In this document: one piece after another, positions 53,301-64,000 of the stretch
Layout of the letters: the number at the start of each line of letters is the position of its first letter
How positions within the stretch are numbered: position 1 is the stretch's first letter
Origin: Citrus sinensis
Taxonomy: Eukaryota; Streptophyta; Magnoliopsida; Sapindales; Rutaceae
Reading direction: 5' to 3'
DNA: 64,000 nt
NCBI RefSeq assembly: GCF_022201045.2
Contig: NC_068562.1
Location: 186,001-250,000 of the forward strand
Position numbers and translations under genes: made by a program
The notes under the pieces: generated by a model
Seen by the model: only the letters and a program-made list of their open reading frames with translations
What the model was told of the DNA's origin: nothing
Databases searched by the model: none

Positions 53301-56300
53301 AGATTCCCATTGTAAGCTACTACAGGAAAGGACAGTTTATGGAACTTGATACAGTTGTCCAATCTGAAGCTACTGCAAAGTACAATTTGAAATCTATCAA
53401 AGAATTTTCACCATTTAACAAGTATTTGATTGGTGAAAAAGCTGGTTTGTTCCAGGATAAATGCACTGGAACTCAGATATATATTTGGAATTTAGATCAG
53501 TGGGGTTCGAATTATTGTCTGGAGTGGGATAATGGATTGAATGGTGGTAGCTCTTTTCACCAAGGTGACATACTCATCCGTTCTAGGAGGATTAGATCTC
53601 GTCCTGGTCAGATTAGTCAAAAGGTTGACACCCTCTTACTAATTTTACAGTTTTTTTAAAAAAAATTTGTAGCTTATATTTTCTTTTCTTTGGTCTAAGG
53701 TGCCATTGGACTATTCACTTCGATCTTATCTAGAAGTCATCTTCTTAGTTCCACGAATGAAGATATATGTTCAAGGTTCCTTGGTAATGCCATGCCATCG
53801 AGATCTCTCTGTGTAGCTAGGTATTATTCTGCAGTATCTGCTTGCCTAATCAATTTCTTTTGCAAACTTTTCAACTTTAACAGGTTAGAAGTCGACCATT
53901 GGCTAAGTCTCTTAATAAGACTTGTGTAGAAACTGGTACTATCATGGGAAAATCTGCCCATTTAACTCTGGGTCGCTGTCAATTAGAGTGGGAGCAGATG
54001 AATTGTGGGATTTTCTTGTATTGGCATGGTCGTTTAATTGAGGTGAGTTTTCAATTCGTGATATGATATCACCCCTAAAGTGTTTGCTACCACCTCATAC
54101 CATTTGACTTCAAAGTTTTTTCCTATTTTTGTAAATCCTCTTTAGTCACATTGTGGTTGTTCATTTATGTATTTTGTTCTGAATACGATATGTTTGGAAA
54201 TAACCATTCATGCTGACTAGTTCGGTTTTTTTTTCTCATTTCTTATTTTTTTTAAACAGTAAGTCTGGTTTTCGAATCTTGAGTATTAAATAATTAATCA
54301 ACTGCTGCAGGAGTTCCTTATTGCAAATGAACCATCTTAAATCTTATCTTTATTTGAATCGAATTTCTGTTTATGAACATTAGCCTTTGTTCTTAAACAT
54401 TCTTTTGTTACCCTTTTTAGGCTTACAAGAGAGTTGGTGGCATGATTCATAATGGAGATACGGGTCGAGGTGTGATTGGGGTCATAGATGTTAGTGATCT
54501 AATGGTTTGCAATCTCTCTAAACTTTTATCTGTTCGTTTTTATTACTTATGTTATTTTATTGTAAAAATTTGGTCTTATAAATGTTACTGGCTGTGAGAG
54601 AGTTGGACCTATCTTTCTAGCGATATGTTCCAGGCAGCAACAGTATGATGTTTTGATTAGTTTCTGAACTAGGTTGCTTTTGGTGTCTTTCTCTTGTTTG
54701 CCCATGGGTTTTGCTTTCAGTCCTTTATTTCCTAAAAGTGTTATGGAACTTCTAAGTTTCATTTTTAGTTCTGAAAGCCTTTCCCACTTCTTGGCACAGG
54801 ATGAAGGGAATGGTCTTGTATGGGTTCACAATAACAAGCAGGGATTCCTGGATTGTGAACCATATGCTCGATTGGAGGAATGGCTAGGGAAAGTAGCTGA
54901 TGAATATTGGGACAATAAATTTGATTCACTGAATGTGGTAAGTACTTCTTTAACTAATTACTAGGCATGTATGTTTTTATCAATTTTCAGTTTCTGCATT
55001 GTACGCTTTCCTTTCAGAATGTAATTCTTTTGGTCAAAAACGAAATATTTTGTGCAGCTGACTGGGCGTTCATTTCAACTGCTGTTAGTAGTTGCCTGAG
55101 AAAAGATGAGGAATCCTATTAAAAGAAATAATCACTTCCTAACCGGTCATTCTATCACCTCTCCTACCTAGCAGTTGTGACCTCATTATTGAAGCTAACC
55201 CTTCTGTTGGACTGGGATTTAATGCTATGTTTCTGGCCTAACATGTATCATCATTTAAATGTGAGCATGTAAAACACTAGCAAATACATTATGAATTAGC
55301 TAAATACTTACCAAGATAAAAGAAGGGAAATCAATCGTTAGTATCTCTTACCAACTTAGCATTTCAGATATTGGTTTTTGGATACTGAAATCTTATTTTG
55401 ATTGAAAAGGAAAAAAAAAACCATGTACATGGTTTTTCCCTTCCTGTCATTACTACGTTTAACTTTACTCCTAATATAATTTACCTGTTGTTGGTTTAAC
55501 AAATGTGTCCTGAAGGGCAAGTAAATTTTTTTCTTTTGTTCATTTTTTTAACTTTAATTAATAAAATACTTACTTTTCCTCGCTAGGTTAAGGATGGTGC
55601 CCTTTACAAACCTGATCAAGAATGGGTACAGTGTAATAAGTGTAGGAAGTGGAGAATGTTGGATCCTGGTTTCGACACCAAGAGCTTACCAGTTGAATGG
55701 TATTCACACTTATATCATATTCAGTTTATTGAGCGTTATATCAGTCTTCTCCTCCTTGAGCATTCTTGGTTAATGCAATGTGTTTTATGAACAAAATTTT
55801 ATCAATAACCAGTTAGTGAAAGTATCATTTCAACGAATGCATGCTGTGTCTTGAATACTAGAAATCGAAATATTTTTCTACTTTCCCATATATGTGGTAG
55901 TATGTATATTATGATTCTAAAATGCATCAGGGGTATTGTTTGATTTTCAACCATGATAGGTTCTGTTATATGAAGCCTTTTGAGGGGCTGTGTGATCTTC
56001 CTGAGCAAAAGGTTGATGCGGGAGTGGTTACAGTCTCTGCAAAGCGGACCGGATACGATTCCAGAGAGAATTCTCTTCCGTTCGAAGGCATAGCCACCAT
56101 CAAAGTGGAAGGTATAAGTCTTCATGGTTCTCTTGCATTTGCTAGAATGTTGCTGGGTTTTCTGCTAGACAAAAAAAAAAAGGAATTTCAAAGGTTGTAC
56201 ATAACCGCCTGTTTTTTAAACTTGTAGACATGAGCAGCGACAGTATTGGTTTGAGTCGAATGGCTGAGGATTCCAGTCCACTGAAGAGGATCAGAAGGGG

Positions 56301-56328
56301 ACTTCCTAGGGCCTGTAAGAAGGTTTAA
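50311..56328 (+). CDS. MORC-type GHKL ATPase with CW zinc finger, 15 exons
   Basis: Probable nuclear chromatin ATPase. Exons 50311-50353, 50510-50612, 50779-50929, 51280-51418, 51644-52025, 52203-52386, 53073-53174, 53294-53623, 53700-53783, 53884-54042, 54421-54504, 54800-54937, 55587-55699, 55960-56111, 56228-56328 join to 754 residues. GHKL signatures: ELVDNSRDAKA with Mg-binding Asn265, G1 box DDGHGM 297-302, and G2 box GRFGVGFK 327-334. An S5-fold-like region follows (about 340-630). The CW domain (about 640-690) has Trp646, Cys649, Cys652, Trp655, Trp671, Cys673 and Cys682, the expected zinc ligands and aromatic cage for binding lysine-methylated histone H3 tails. The short C-terminus is basic (KRIRRGLPRACKK). 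About 225 residues precede the ATPase, including a conserved-looking block at residues 45-120 (NEWRRFLIYLQGRD, FKFWEFYILPPD). The CW finger sets it apart from the Arabidopsis MORC/CRT1 proteins, which lack one. Confidence 0.92.
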
Positions 56329-57346
56329 TGATAATGATGTATGTATTAAGTAGGTTCACTCTTCTCTATTGTTGTCAGATACCGATTCTGCGCTGACCTG
56401 TTTTGTACATCTTAACAATAGAATCCTTGTCGCAATATAATGTTTGATTGATGATGTGTTATTAAATATCTGGATTCGAAGATTCACTTGCTTCCAATTT
56501 GCAATTCTTGAATCATCAACGTTCTGAAATTCCAATGCAAAGTTCTCTATCATGTTTGAGCTTTGGTTTTAACGCCTCTAATTAAAGAAATTTGATATTT
56601 GGAACCCTCTAAGTTGTTCATTAGTGTTCTTTACACTAAATCATAGTTATTAATTTTCCTAAGAGAAAGAGTACCAGAAAAAAAAAAAAAATTAATGACG
56701 ATGATTAACTTAATTAAAAATGTAATAGCTATTTCTTTTAGAAATAGACCTAACTAACGATATTTGCTGAGTTTCTGTCAATCATTAAAATATTTTATTT
56801 CACTTTTCAATCAATCTATTATAAGCTTTCAACTCAATTTACATATTATTTTCACTCTTCAATATGAATATTCATGTCATTTAAGTTTGTAAATACAATT
56901 TTTGGCAGTTTCGTTCTTCGAGTAACAATTCTTAAAAAATCAATTAAAGGCATTCTAAAATACTGTTAAAAAAAAGTAAATTACATGAATTTTTCTTTTT
57001 AAATACTGCTAAAAATATTAATATTTTAATTTCAATTTGAGTTCAAGTGACATAATTAAATGTAAAAGTTACATGAATAAGATCTTTAGAATTGAAATAG
57101 AAAATAGGAGCGTGGCCTAAGAGCGCGTGTGAGAAACAACAGTATTTTCCAATATTGGTCTGCTTTTTAATAAAGTCTCTCAAATAAAGAAATTACGGGG
57201 CGCAAGAAAAAAAAAATTAAAAAAAACAAATATCAATAGGACAAATTTTTTTTAAAAAAATAGCGAAATTCTCTGCAAAATAACTTATTTTCGAAGCGGC
57301 CGTCGTCTTCATCGACAAACCCTAGTTCCTTTACATAGTAATTCCG
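56329..57346. other. Intergenic region between the MORC-CW and AHL genes
   Basis: 3' UTR of the MORC-CW gene then AT-rich spacer with A-tracts. No gene supported. The AHL leader exon (ending at 57346) lies at the right side, around GTCGTCTTCATCGACAAACC. Confidence 0.55.
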
Positions 57347-57473
57347 GTAAGTTCGAATTTTTCGAACAATTTATTTATTTTTCAAATTGTAGTTTCTATA
57401 ATTTTTGAGTATTTTGTTTTCTTTAATTCTGCAGAAGTAGGGTTTTGTGAGCTGGAAATAAAAAATTAAAAAA

Positions 57474-60242
57474 ATGTCAGATAGGGAAGAAGCCGAGAAG
57501 ATGAACATGTCGAACATGCGGTTAGCATTCAACGCCGATGGCGCCGCTGTTTACAAGCCAGTGATGCCGACACCGACACAGCCACCGCCGCCGACAGCAG
57601 ATACTTACCAACCAGATGTCTCCTTATTTCACCACCAGCACCAGCAACAAGAACGCGGAAATCAGCAACATCAAGTGAGCAGTGTTAGTGTCAGTGGACT
57701 CGTGGAGCCTGCCAAGCGGAAGCGTGGCCGGCCCAGGAAGTATGCTCCTGACGGCAGTAACGGTAGTAACATGAGTGTTAACTTAGCGTCTCCCCCGCCA
57801 TCTGCGGCGGCTGTGGCAGCGGTTTCTTCCTCGTCGAACTCGTACAAGAAAGCTAGAGGAAGGCCTCCCGGCTCTACTACACGCAAACACACTGCTGCTT
57901 TTGGTACTGTCTATTTATACTATTATATATTTTTTTAATATATAATTAACTAATGCTGTTTCTTTAATTTAAATAAATGTTGTTCATGTATTTTTTATTG
58001 GACTGCACTGTCAATGACGTATATGCCCTTGTTAGTTATTCTTGTTTATTTTAACTGCTCCATTGCTGATTTGCTTTTGATTTCCATCCTTTTTTTCTCC
58101 ATTTTATGCTTCTTCCATCCCTTTTTTTCTCCATTTTATGCTTCTTACTGCCAGAAAAGGTTTTTTTTTTTTTTTAATTGTGAATTTTTAAATTGCAGTT
58201 TTTTTTTAAAAAAATTGTTTTATATATTTTGATCTGTCTCTCTTCTACCGGAACAAGGAGGAAGTAGAAGCTCACAACATAAATAGTTATTACCATTAAT
58301 TGACTACTGGAGTGGTACTTTGTTTTCTTTAGATTATTAATTCTCAGTCTTATAAAAATGTGCGCAGGCACAAATGTGGGGTTTCTGTTGTTCATTGTGT
58401 CATTATTATTATTGTTGTTGTTTCTTACATCTCAGGATCAGCTGGGGTTGGTTTTACACCTCATGTTATCACAGTGCAAGCAGGAGAGGTATTCTTCTAA
58501 TTTTTCACTATCCTATTTGTTATTTCCTATATACATTGATTTGATTTGGATGTGATTGGATTTGGGTCATCTGTAATTCCGAGTGATATTATTCTTGTGC
58601 CTTAGAACGATTCACATTGAAATTCATGTATGACATACTTTGCTTGTGGGGGCAGACTGTTGTTGAGCAAATTTTCTTTCAGAACATGCTTATTTATGCC
58701 TGAGGCAGTTAGCTGTCTGGTTTAAACTATTATATGGTTTCACCAGTTGGTGATTCAATTTAACACCTAGTCAATAATGTAACGGTGCATGTATGTCCTG
58801 CCACAATTATTTTGAAAAAGAAAATGAATAATTAAGGTGGCTTGCAGATGGTGAATAACTATCTTCGTTTAGTTCATATATATACTTAGTCAATCTTGAT
58901 GATGATTTAGTTGCCATTTCACTTATATTCTTCTCTTTCGAAGTTTTAGTGTCTCCCAATTTAAATGTCTTTCTTCATCCTTTTGTTTGTCCAGGGACAT
59001 TATATTTATTTCATATGACTTTTACTTCTCAGGATGTATTGGCGAAAATAATGTCATTTTCTCAAAATGGCCCACGAGCTGTCTGCATATTGTCAGCTAA
59101 TGGTGCTATATCCAATGTAACACTTCGTCAAGCTATGACATCTGGTGGAACTGTAACTTATGAGGTTTGTTAAAAACTATAATTGCTATAAGTTTTTTGT
59201 TGATGTCCCTTGAACTTTAGCCCAATGGCAAGGTAGGGAAGGAGTGGGGTAAGGACTTGTGTCCAGAGGTTGTCAATTTGGAGAAGGGAAAATAAGGAGA
59301 GGAATAAAATAGATAAAATGCCACATCATTGTAAGACATATCTTGATAAATTAACCATATTGTTAATCGTGAATATGTGGAGGATTTTATATTAACCAAT
59401 ATGACTTCATTTATTTGGACATTGTAGTTCACGGAGAACAAACTATATGGATAATTTAAAAAAAAAATTTCTTCAGTATCATGATGAGCTCTAGACAGCA
59501 CTTTCCTATTTTCCTTGAATGAATTGTTACAAATCTGCAAAATAATGATTGATTGAAACTGGAGAAATAATCGTGATAAATGACTTTTAGATTATAACTT
59601 GGGCAATTCTTAAGTTTGAGTCCAGAAAGCTGGTGGAAAATTGTCAATACACAAGTGAGACAAATTTCACTCATCGAAAATGTTATTTTTGCATCATATG
59701 AAGCACTTGAATTCACTGTAGCTGATTGTGCAGGGCCGATTTGAGATCTTGTCTCTTTCTGGTTCAATTCTTCTCTCTGAGAGTGGTGGTCAGCGAAGCA
59801 GAACAGGTGGTTTGAGTGTGTCATTAGCTGGGCCAGATGGTCGTGTCCTGGGTGGTGGTGTGGCAGGGCTCCTAACTGCAGCCTCTCCTGTTCAGGTTTT
59901 CTTTTGGTCTTTGTTCCACTGCCTAAGAACTCTGATGTTCTTATATCCCCATCTAGAGTAAGAAGTTTTGACGTGGTAGCGTCTTATGACACCATTGTAT
60001 TACAGGTTATCATTGGTAGTTTTTTGGCTGAAGGCTGGAAGGAGTCGAGATCAGGGATGCAACCAGAACCATTGTCTTCTTCTATGCCAAAGTTCATCCC
60101 GGGAGCATCAGCAGTTGGAAGCCCACCATCACGTGGAAACTTAAGTGAATCATCTGGTGGACCTGGAAGCCCTCTAAACCACAGCACCGGAGGAGGCTGC
60201 AGTAACAACAATCCACCAAGCATACCGAATATGTGGAAATAG
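57474..60242 (+). CDS. AHL: AT-hook motif nuclear-localised protein (AHL, two AT-hooks + PPC domain), 5 exons
   Basis: Plant-specific DNA-binding protein that binds AT-rich matrix-attachment DNA and modulates transcription. Exons 57474-57903, 58436-58488, 59033-59164, 59734-59895, 60006-60242 join to 337 residues. A leader intron (57347-57434) precedes the ATG. The N-terminus is low-complexity (Pro/Gln/His). AT-hook 1: KRKRGRPRKY around Gly85-Pro87; AT-hook 2: KKARGRPPGS around Gly129-Pro131. The PPC/DUF296 domain follows (about 147-275), with GFTPHVITVQAGEDV, VCILSANGAISNVTLRQ, GRFEILSLSGS (206-216) and GSFLAEGW (263-270). The C-terminal tail is Ser/Pro/Gly-rich. Two hooks plus introns place it in the intron-containing clade B of AHLs rather than the intronless clade A. 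The individual member number cannot be set from sequence. Confidence 0.95.
58083..58146 (+). repeat. Tandem duplication of about 31 bp in AHL intron 1
   Basis: The segment CCATCC-T-run-CTCCATTTTATGCTTCTT occurs twice back to back with one base difference in the T-run context. Intronic, no coding effect. Confidence 0.8.
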
Positions 60243-61241
60243 AGTTGGTGTTGTGTGATTCAGTATCAGTTTTTATTTGGAATCAGATTCAGATGTGGGT
60301 TACATATGTAATTTATGATTTCTGCTTCCAACTCGTTAGAGCTCTAGTTGCTTACTAGTACAGTAGAAGATACCATTTCAGTGTGTCTTAAACTAAAACT
60401 GAAATTGAAACTGAAACTAGGTAGAATCTGAGGCCCTTTCCTATCCTTTAAAGTGGTCTTGGATTATTACAACATATAATAGAGATCAGATACTAGGTTT
60501 TGTCTAGAACCTTAGGTTAGGTTATTCTAGGATTGATGCTAGGAATTCATTTTGAGTGCTTGCTTCAGACATGTTTTTCCCGTTGACGTTTGTTTCTACA
60601 TTTTTCAGTCATCATCATTAGTGTATTTCGTATTTCGGTTTCTAATTATTATTGCACACACTTATCCTTCCAGATTAAATTCACTTCACGTCTTTGCATC
60701 TACTGAATTTTTTAGTTAGTTTTGCGTCTACTGAATGACTGCATTTTTCAGTTAGTTTTCCAATTTCCAAATAATATTCAAGTTCGAAGAGAACAGTGTT
60801 GATTAATTTTACATAAAAACTCTTAATTGGTACCGAAGTTACATGCCTGACGCGTCTTCTTAAAACACCCTTAATCGATTCGGTTGCTTTTGCAGTTGTG
60901 AATTCCATTCCAAAACTGCAAAAGGGTTTTATACTACGTTTGTGCAATCATCTGACACACAGCAAACGGCCAAAGGGTCTTCCGACCCGACGATAAACGA
61001 TGTTGATCACGGTTTTTATCAACACTTAATTTTACAAGAGTGTTCATGAAACTTTCAATACAACACTATCTCATAACACTATTAGCGGAACTATGCCGTT
61101 TAACAACAAACTCAATATTTGCTGTCTATCCTCAGTTGTGGTCGCTCCGCCAAAAATGCACGAGTTATCTTCCCTGTTTGCAGGAACACTGCAATCTCTC
61201 CCTCTCTAATCTGCTGGTACAAAGAGGAAATAGATTCTGTA
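60243..61241. other. Intergenic region between the convergent AHL and RRN3-like genes
   Basis: AHL 3' UTR, then spacer; the RRN3-like sequence enters from the right on the opposite strand. No other gene is supported; the minus-strand frame at 60681-60947 has no family resemblance. Confidence 0.5.
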
Positions 61242-61391
61242 TCACAAAGATTCCAAACTTGTCGAGGGCCTAATTCTTGAGGGCATTTCCATGGGTTGTC
61301 GCGATTGACCATCCAGCCGACAACTGAAGGAATTCTTAGGTGTGATGGACATTTTATTTAATGCATAGTCAAACTCATCGAGATCAAGATC

Positions 61392-61533
61392 CTGCTCATC
61401 AGGACTCCTTCCCATCCCATCAACCATAAGATGATCTCCATTATCCTCATCAACATCTTCATCTGCTCATCAGGACTCCTTCCCATCCCATCAACCATGA
61501 GATGATCTCCATTATCCTCATCAACATCTTCAT
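61392..61533 (-). repeat. 71-bp tandem duplication in the last RRN3 exon
   Basis: 61392-61462 and 61463-61533 are identical except for one base (ATAAG versus ATGAG). 71 is not a multiple of 3, so the reading frame changes across it. Confidence 0.95.
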
Positions 61534-62989
61534 CGCTGTTGTCTTCTTTGTCTCCATGATAAGCAGTTTTAACCATTGCCCAGTAAATGAACTTCGGCCG
61601 TATGAAACTTCAGAAACAGACGCATCAGTTTACTAGTCATCTTTAGCTCAAGTGAGACTTCTGGAAACTCACAAGTTCAGCCCAACATACTAGTAATTAT
61701 CCCTCTACCTCATTTCAACTTAATAGTAAAAGCTGAAGATTGAATACTTGTTTTCATGTAAAATGTGAATTTTAAGAATGTTTGACGTTCATCTAAAAAC
61801 AATTCAGAGCAGAGTAGCATTTGCAAACCTGTCAGATTTCTTCAGCAAACAAGGATCGAACGGAAAGAACATGTCCAGCCTTTCCAACCCACCAAAATCC
61901 CTGGAAAGTTCCGACTCCAGCATATCACTAAAAATAAAGGATTCAGACACGGTGAACAGATGAGCAGCTTTTGACTGTTGGAGAAACTCTGAAACCACAG
62001 ACGGTAGGCATACCTGTTTACAAGAGAAAACTGAAGCATTAGGTCGCAGGATGAGACGAAAATTAAGACGTATTCACCCAGCTAAAGCAGCGATTCAAAA
62101 GGAAATAATGAAAAGACTAAAAATATGTACAAAAGGAAATAATGAAACGACTAAAACAATGTACAATGTCCTTGGGAGAAAGAAATTGTCTTGAAGATAG
62201 TAATTTAAGATGGTAGGGAATAAAAATTTGTTGACATAACAAGCTTGATATTTCATATTAATTTTAAAGAAGGTATCAAAAGAAAAGATGCTCACCTTTA
62301 ATGGGTTCAAATCATGTTTCAAAACTGTTTCTAGAGGCATGAGGAGAAGCCGAGACTTGAGCCTTGGTATATCCATTATTGATCTCATACGAAAGCATAG
62401 CACATACATAATGGCCTGTGGAGAAGAATTAACCATCAATACTCCAGTTTAATAATTGATTTTACCTAATCAACAGTTTTCCCATAGATCAAAACAAACT
62501 TGTCCACGATAGACCAACATAAGCAGAATGATATCATTGCTGTCTATAAACATGCCTTCCGATAAAATAGAGAATAAACAAAATAATTTGGTAGAAAAGT
62601 CATTTATTCATTTAACATTATTAAGGTCAGGAATACACTACCATCCCAGTAAAAGCAAATTAGAAGTATCAGAAAAAATATGTTTTGACATGGTGGCATG
62701 TAACTTAAAAGACAAAATTTGATGGATCAAGCAGCCTAGTTTGCAGTTAACTATCCACGAACCCACACCAGCTAGAACCAGCAGCCAAAAATGATTTTGC
62801 TCATTCAGATAAGAATCCAAATTACCTTGTGAGTGGAGGATAGAGACCACTAACAAAGACATCCGCAAGCATTGTGGCAAATCTGAGGCCACAGTTTTCG
62901 GGATCCAATGCACAGGCATAAAACACCACAAACTGCATTCAAAAGATGATAAATACCTTCGTAAACAAAGGAAAACACATATTTCATTA

Positions 62990-63012
62990 CCCCCCACCCC
63001 CCCCCCCCCCCC
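62990..63012. repeat. C-run in an RRN3 intron
   Basis: Six C, A, sixteen or so C: a G-run on the transcribed strand. It could fold as a G-quadruplex or i-motif and is a likely place for length errors in the assembly. Confidence 0.85.
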
Positions 63013-64000
63013 AACCCAAAAAAAAAGAAGAAAAATCCATCAAATGAAATAATAAGAAACTGAAAAACTATGCCACTGGGCGTTGTGCCCTCAACAATCA
63101 GTCTGAGCCCCTGCTTAACCCATTTCCACAAAATGTGTAACAAGGATAGATATATCTCCCCAGTAGTAGTAGGAGTAGATTTCCGAGTCTCAATAGATTT
63201 CTAGGCTATACTATAAATTATATATCTACAATCCTAGAAGACGTCATCTTGTGATATATCAGTGGATTGTACCAATTTAAAAAAATACTAATTAGAAAAA
63301 ACTAAAAACTAAGGAAAGAATGCACACATGGAAACATAGAGATGTGTGTCTGAGTGTCTTTATAAGTTCACCAAAACAATGAAAAATAAAGAAAAATTGT
63401 GCATTACCTGAGCGAACTTTGACTTGTACGTGTTTAGAACAGTTATCTGGAATGACTGGAGAAGAATTTCAAATACCTAACCACAACAATTAATCTCTTT
63501 AAAACAAGCCAGAAAGAGGACCCAAAGAGCAAGTAAAAGGAATAAGAATTTAGAAAATACCTCAATCAAACAGCCTGTGCCTTCACATGATTCAAGATGC
63601 TCAAAAGTTAGCACCATCAAGCTATCTAGTAGTTCAGCAATTAGGTTTCCACTTAAACTCTTCCGACTTAAAAAACCACTTGGAAGCTATCAGGTTACAT
63701 TATTTCCCACAAGTAAAAACAAATCAAAAAAAAAAAGATCCACCAATTTTCTACAGTTCATTTTGTATGGCTTTATTTCTTTTCTTCACAAAAGGAACTT
63801 CCACTTTCATAATTTCTGTACAAATTTCAGCAGCATATACTGAACTAATTCCATACTCGGCACTGATTCTAACGTTTTCTGTTATAGTTGTTGATATGAA
63901 AATCAGGTGATTCACCAAACATGAAAATTTATCGATTCTACCTCATCACCAACTTGCTCAGCATCATCAGCAGCCTCTTCCACGTCTTCTAACTCCATCT

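Larger units (their letters stand above)
61242..64000 (-). pseudogene. RRN3: RRN3/TIF-IA (RNA polymerase I initiation factor) 3' part, apparently broken; continues past the window
   Basis: Intact RRN3 bridges RNA polymerase I to the rDNA promoter complex in the nucleolus. Minus-strand exons: 63942-64000+ (acidic, ELEDVEEAADDAEQVGDE), 63561-63686, 63408-63476 (LLQSFQITVLNTYKSKFAQ), 62826-62932 (FYACALDPENCGLRFA), 62296-62415 (AIMYVLCFRMRSIMDIPRLK), 61829-62013 (LPSVVSEFL; RLDMFFPFDPCLLKKSD), then from 61607 downward (FIRPKFIYWAMVKTAY and an acidic stretch). These follow the known order of RRN3, including the hallmark FFPFDPC segment. Two lesions: (1) the conserved internal segment expected between the exons at 62826 and 62296 has no exon in the intervening 410 bp, and direct splicing (phase 2 into phase 0) soon reaches a stop; (2) a 71-bp tandem duplication (61392-61533) shifts the frame, so translation ends at 61358 and the conserved tail (LDEFDYALNKMSITPK to the end at 61242) is out of frame. 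The rest of the coding sequence looks conserved, so decay is recent. Confidence 0.85.

Overview
This window looks like nuclear DNA from a eudicot plant. It is AT-rich, and its genes have many short GT-AG exons with AT-rich introns. The gene set includes plant-specific families (KCBP kinesin, AT-hook/PPC protein, large plant subtilase), and the spacers are packed with decayed transposon pieces and microsatellites. I cannot fix the genus from sequence alone; a woody eudicot is plausible but unproven.

Layout, left to right: 1-3540 is gene-poor spacer. An 11-exon secreted subtilase (3541-7434, +) converges with a small gene for an uncharacterised coiled-coil protein (8359-8817, -, with a 5' UTR intron up to about 9442). 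From 9.5 to 14.8 kb the spacer holds transposon debris: a dispersed element carrying a CGGTTAACCG-rich minisatellite, a probable Ty3/Gypsy LTR remnant, a microsatellite and a MITE. The 23-coding-exon kinesin-like calmodulin-binding protein follows (15597-24769, +). A second repeat-rich desert (24.8-31.8 kb) has a GGTTCGG-type element with a MITE inside it. Then come a small basic plant-specific protein (31806-32267, +), a perfect-arm fold-back element (33826-33952), a two-exon NADPH-thioredoxin reductase (34223-36427, +), an RRM RNA-binding protein (39962-42049, +), the TRAPP subunit TRAPPC11 (43355-48614, +), a MORC-type GHKL ATPase with a CW zinc finger (50311-56328, +), a two-AT-hook AHL protein (57474-60242, +), and the 3' part of an RRN3/TIF-IA copy on the minus strand that runs off the right edge.

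I joined exons by hand for every multi-exon gene. All complete genes close in frame: 768, 1268, 382, 249, 1193, 754 and 337 residues for the spliced genes, and 152 and 153 for the single-coding-exon genes. The genes do unrelated housekeeping, trafficking, redox, cytoskeletal and chromatin jobs; nothing suggests a gene cluster or a shared pathway.

The most notable find is that the RRN3 copy looks broken in two independent ways. An internal conserved stretch of roughly 55-60 residues has no exon in the 410-bp intron where it should lie, and splicing across the gap shifts the frame. In addition, a 71-bp tandem duplication in the last exon throws the conserved C-terminal tail out of frame. I therefore call it a pseudogene or decaying duplicate. 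I saw no convincing sign of a wholly new biological system.
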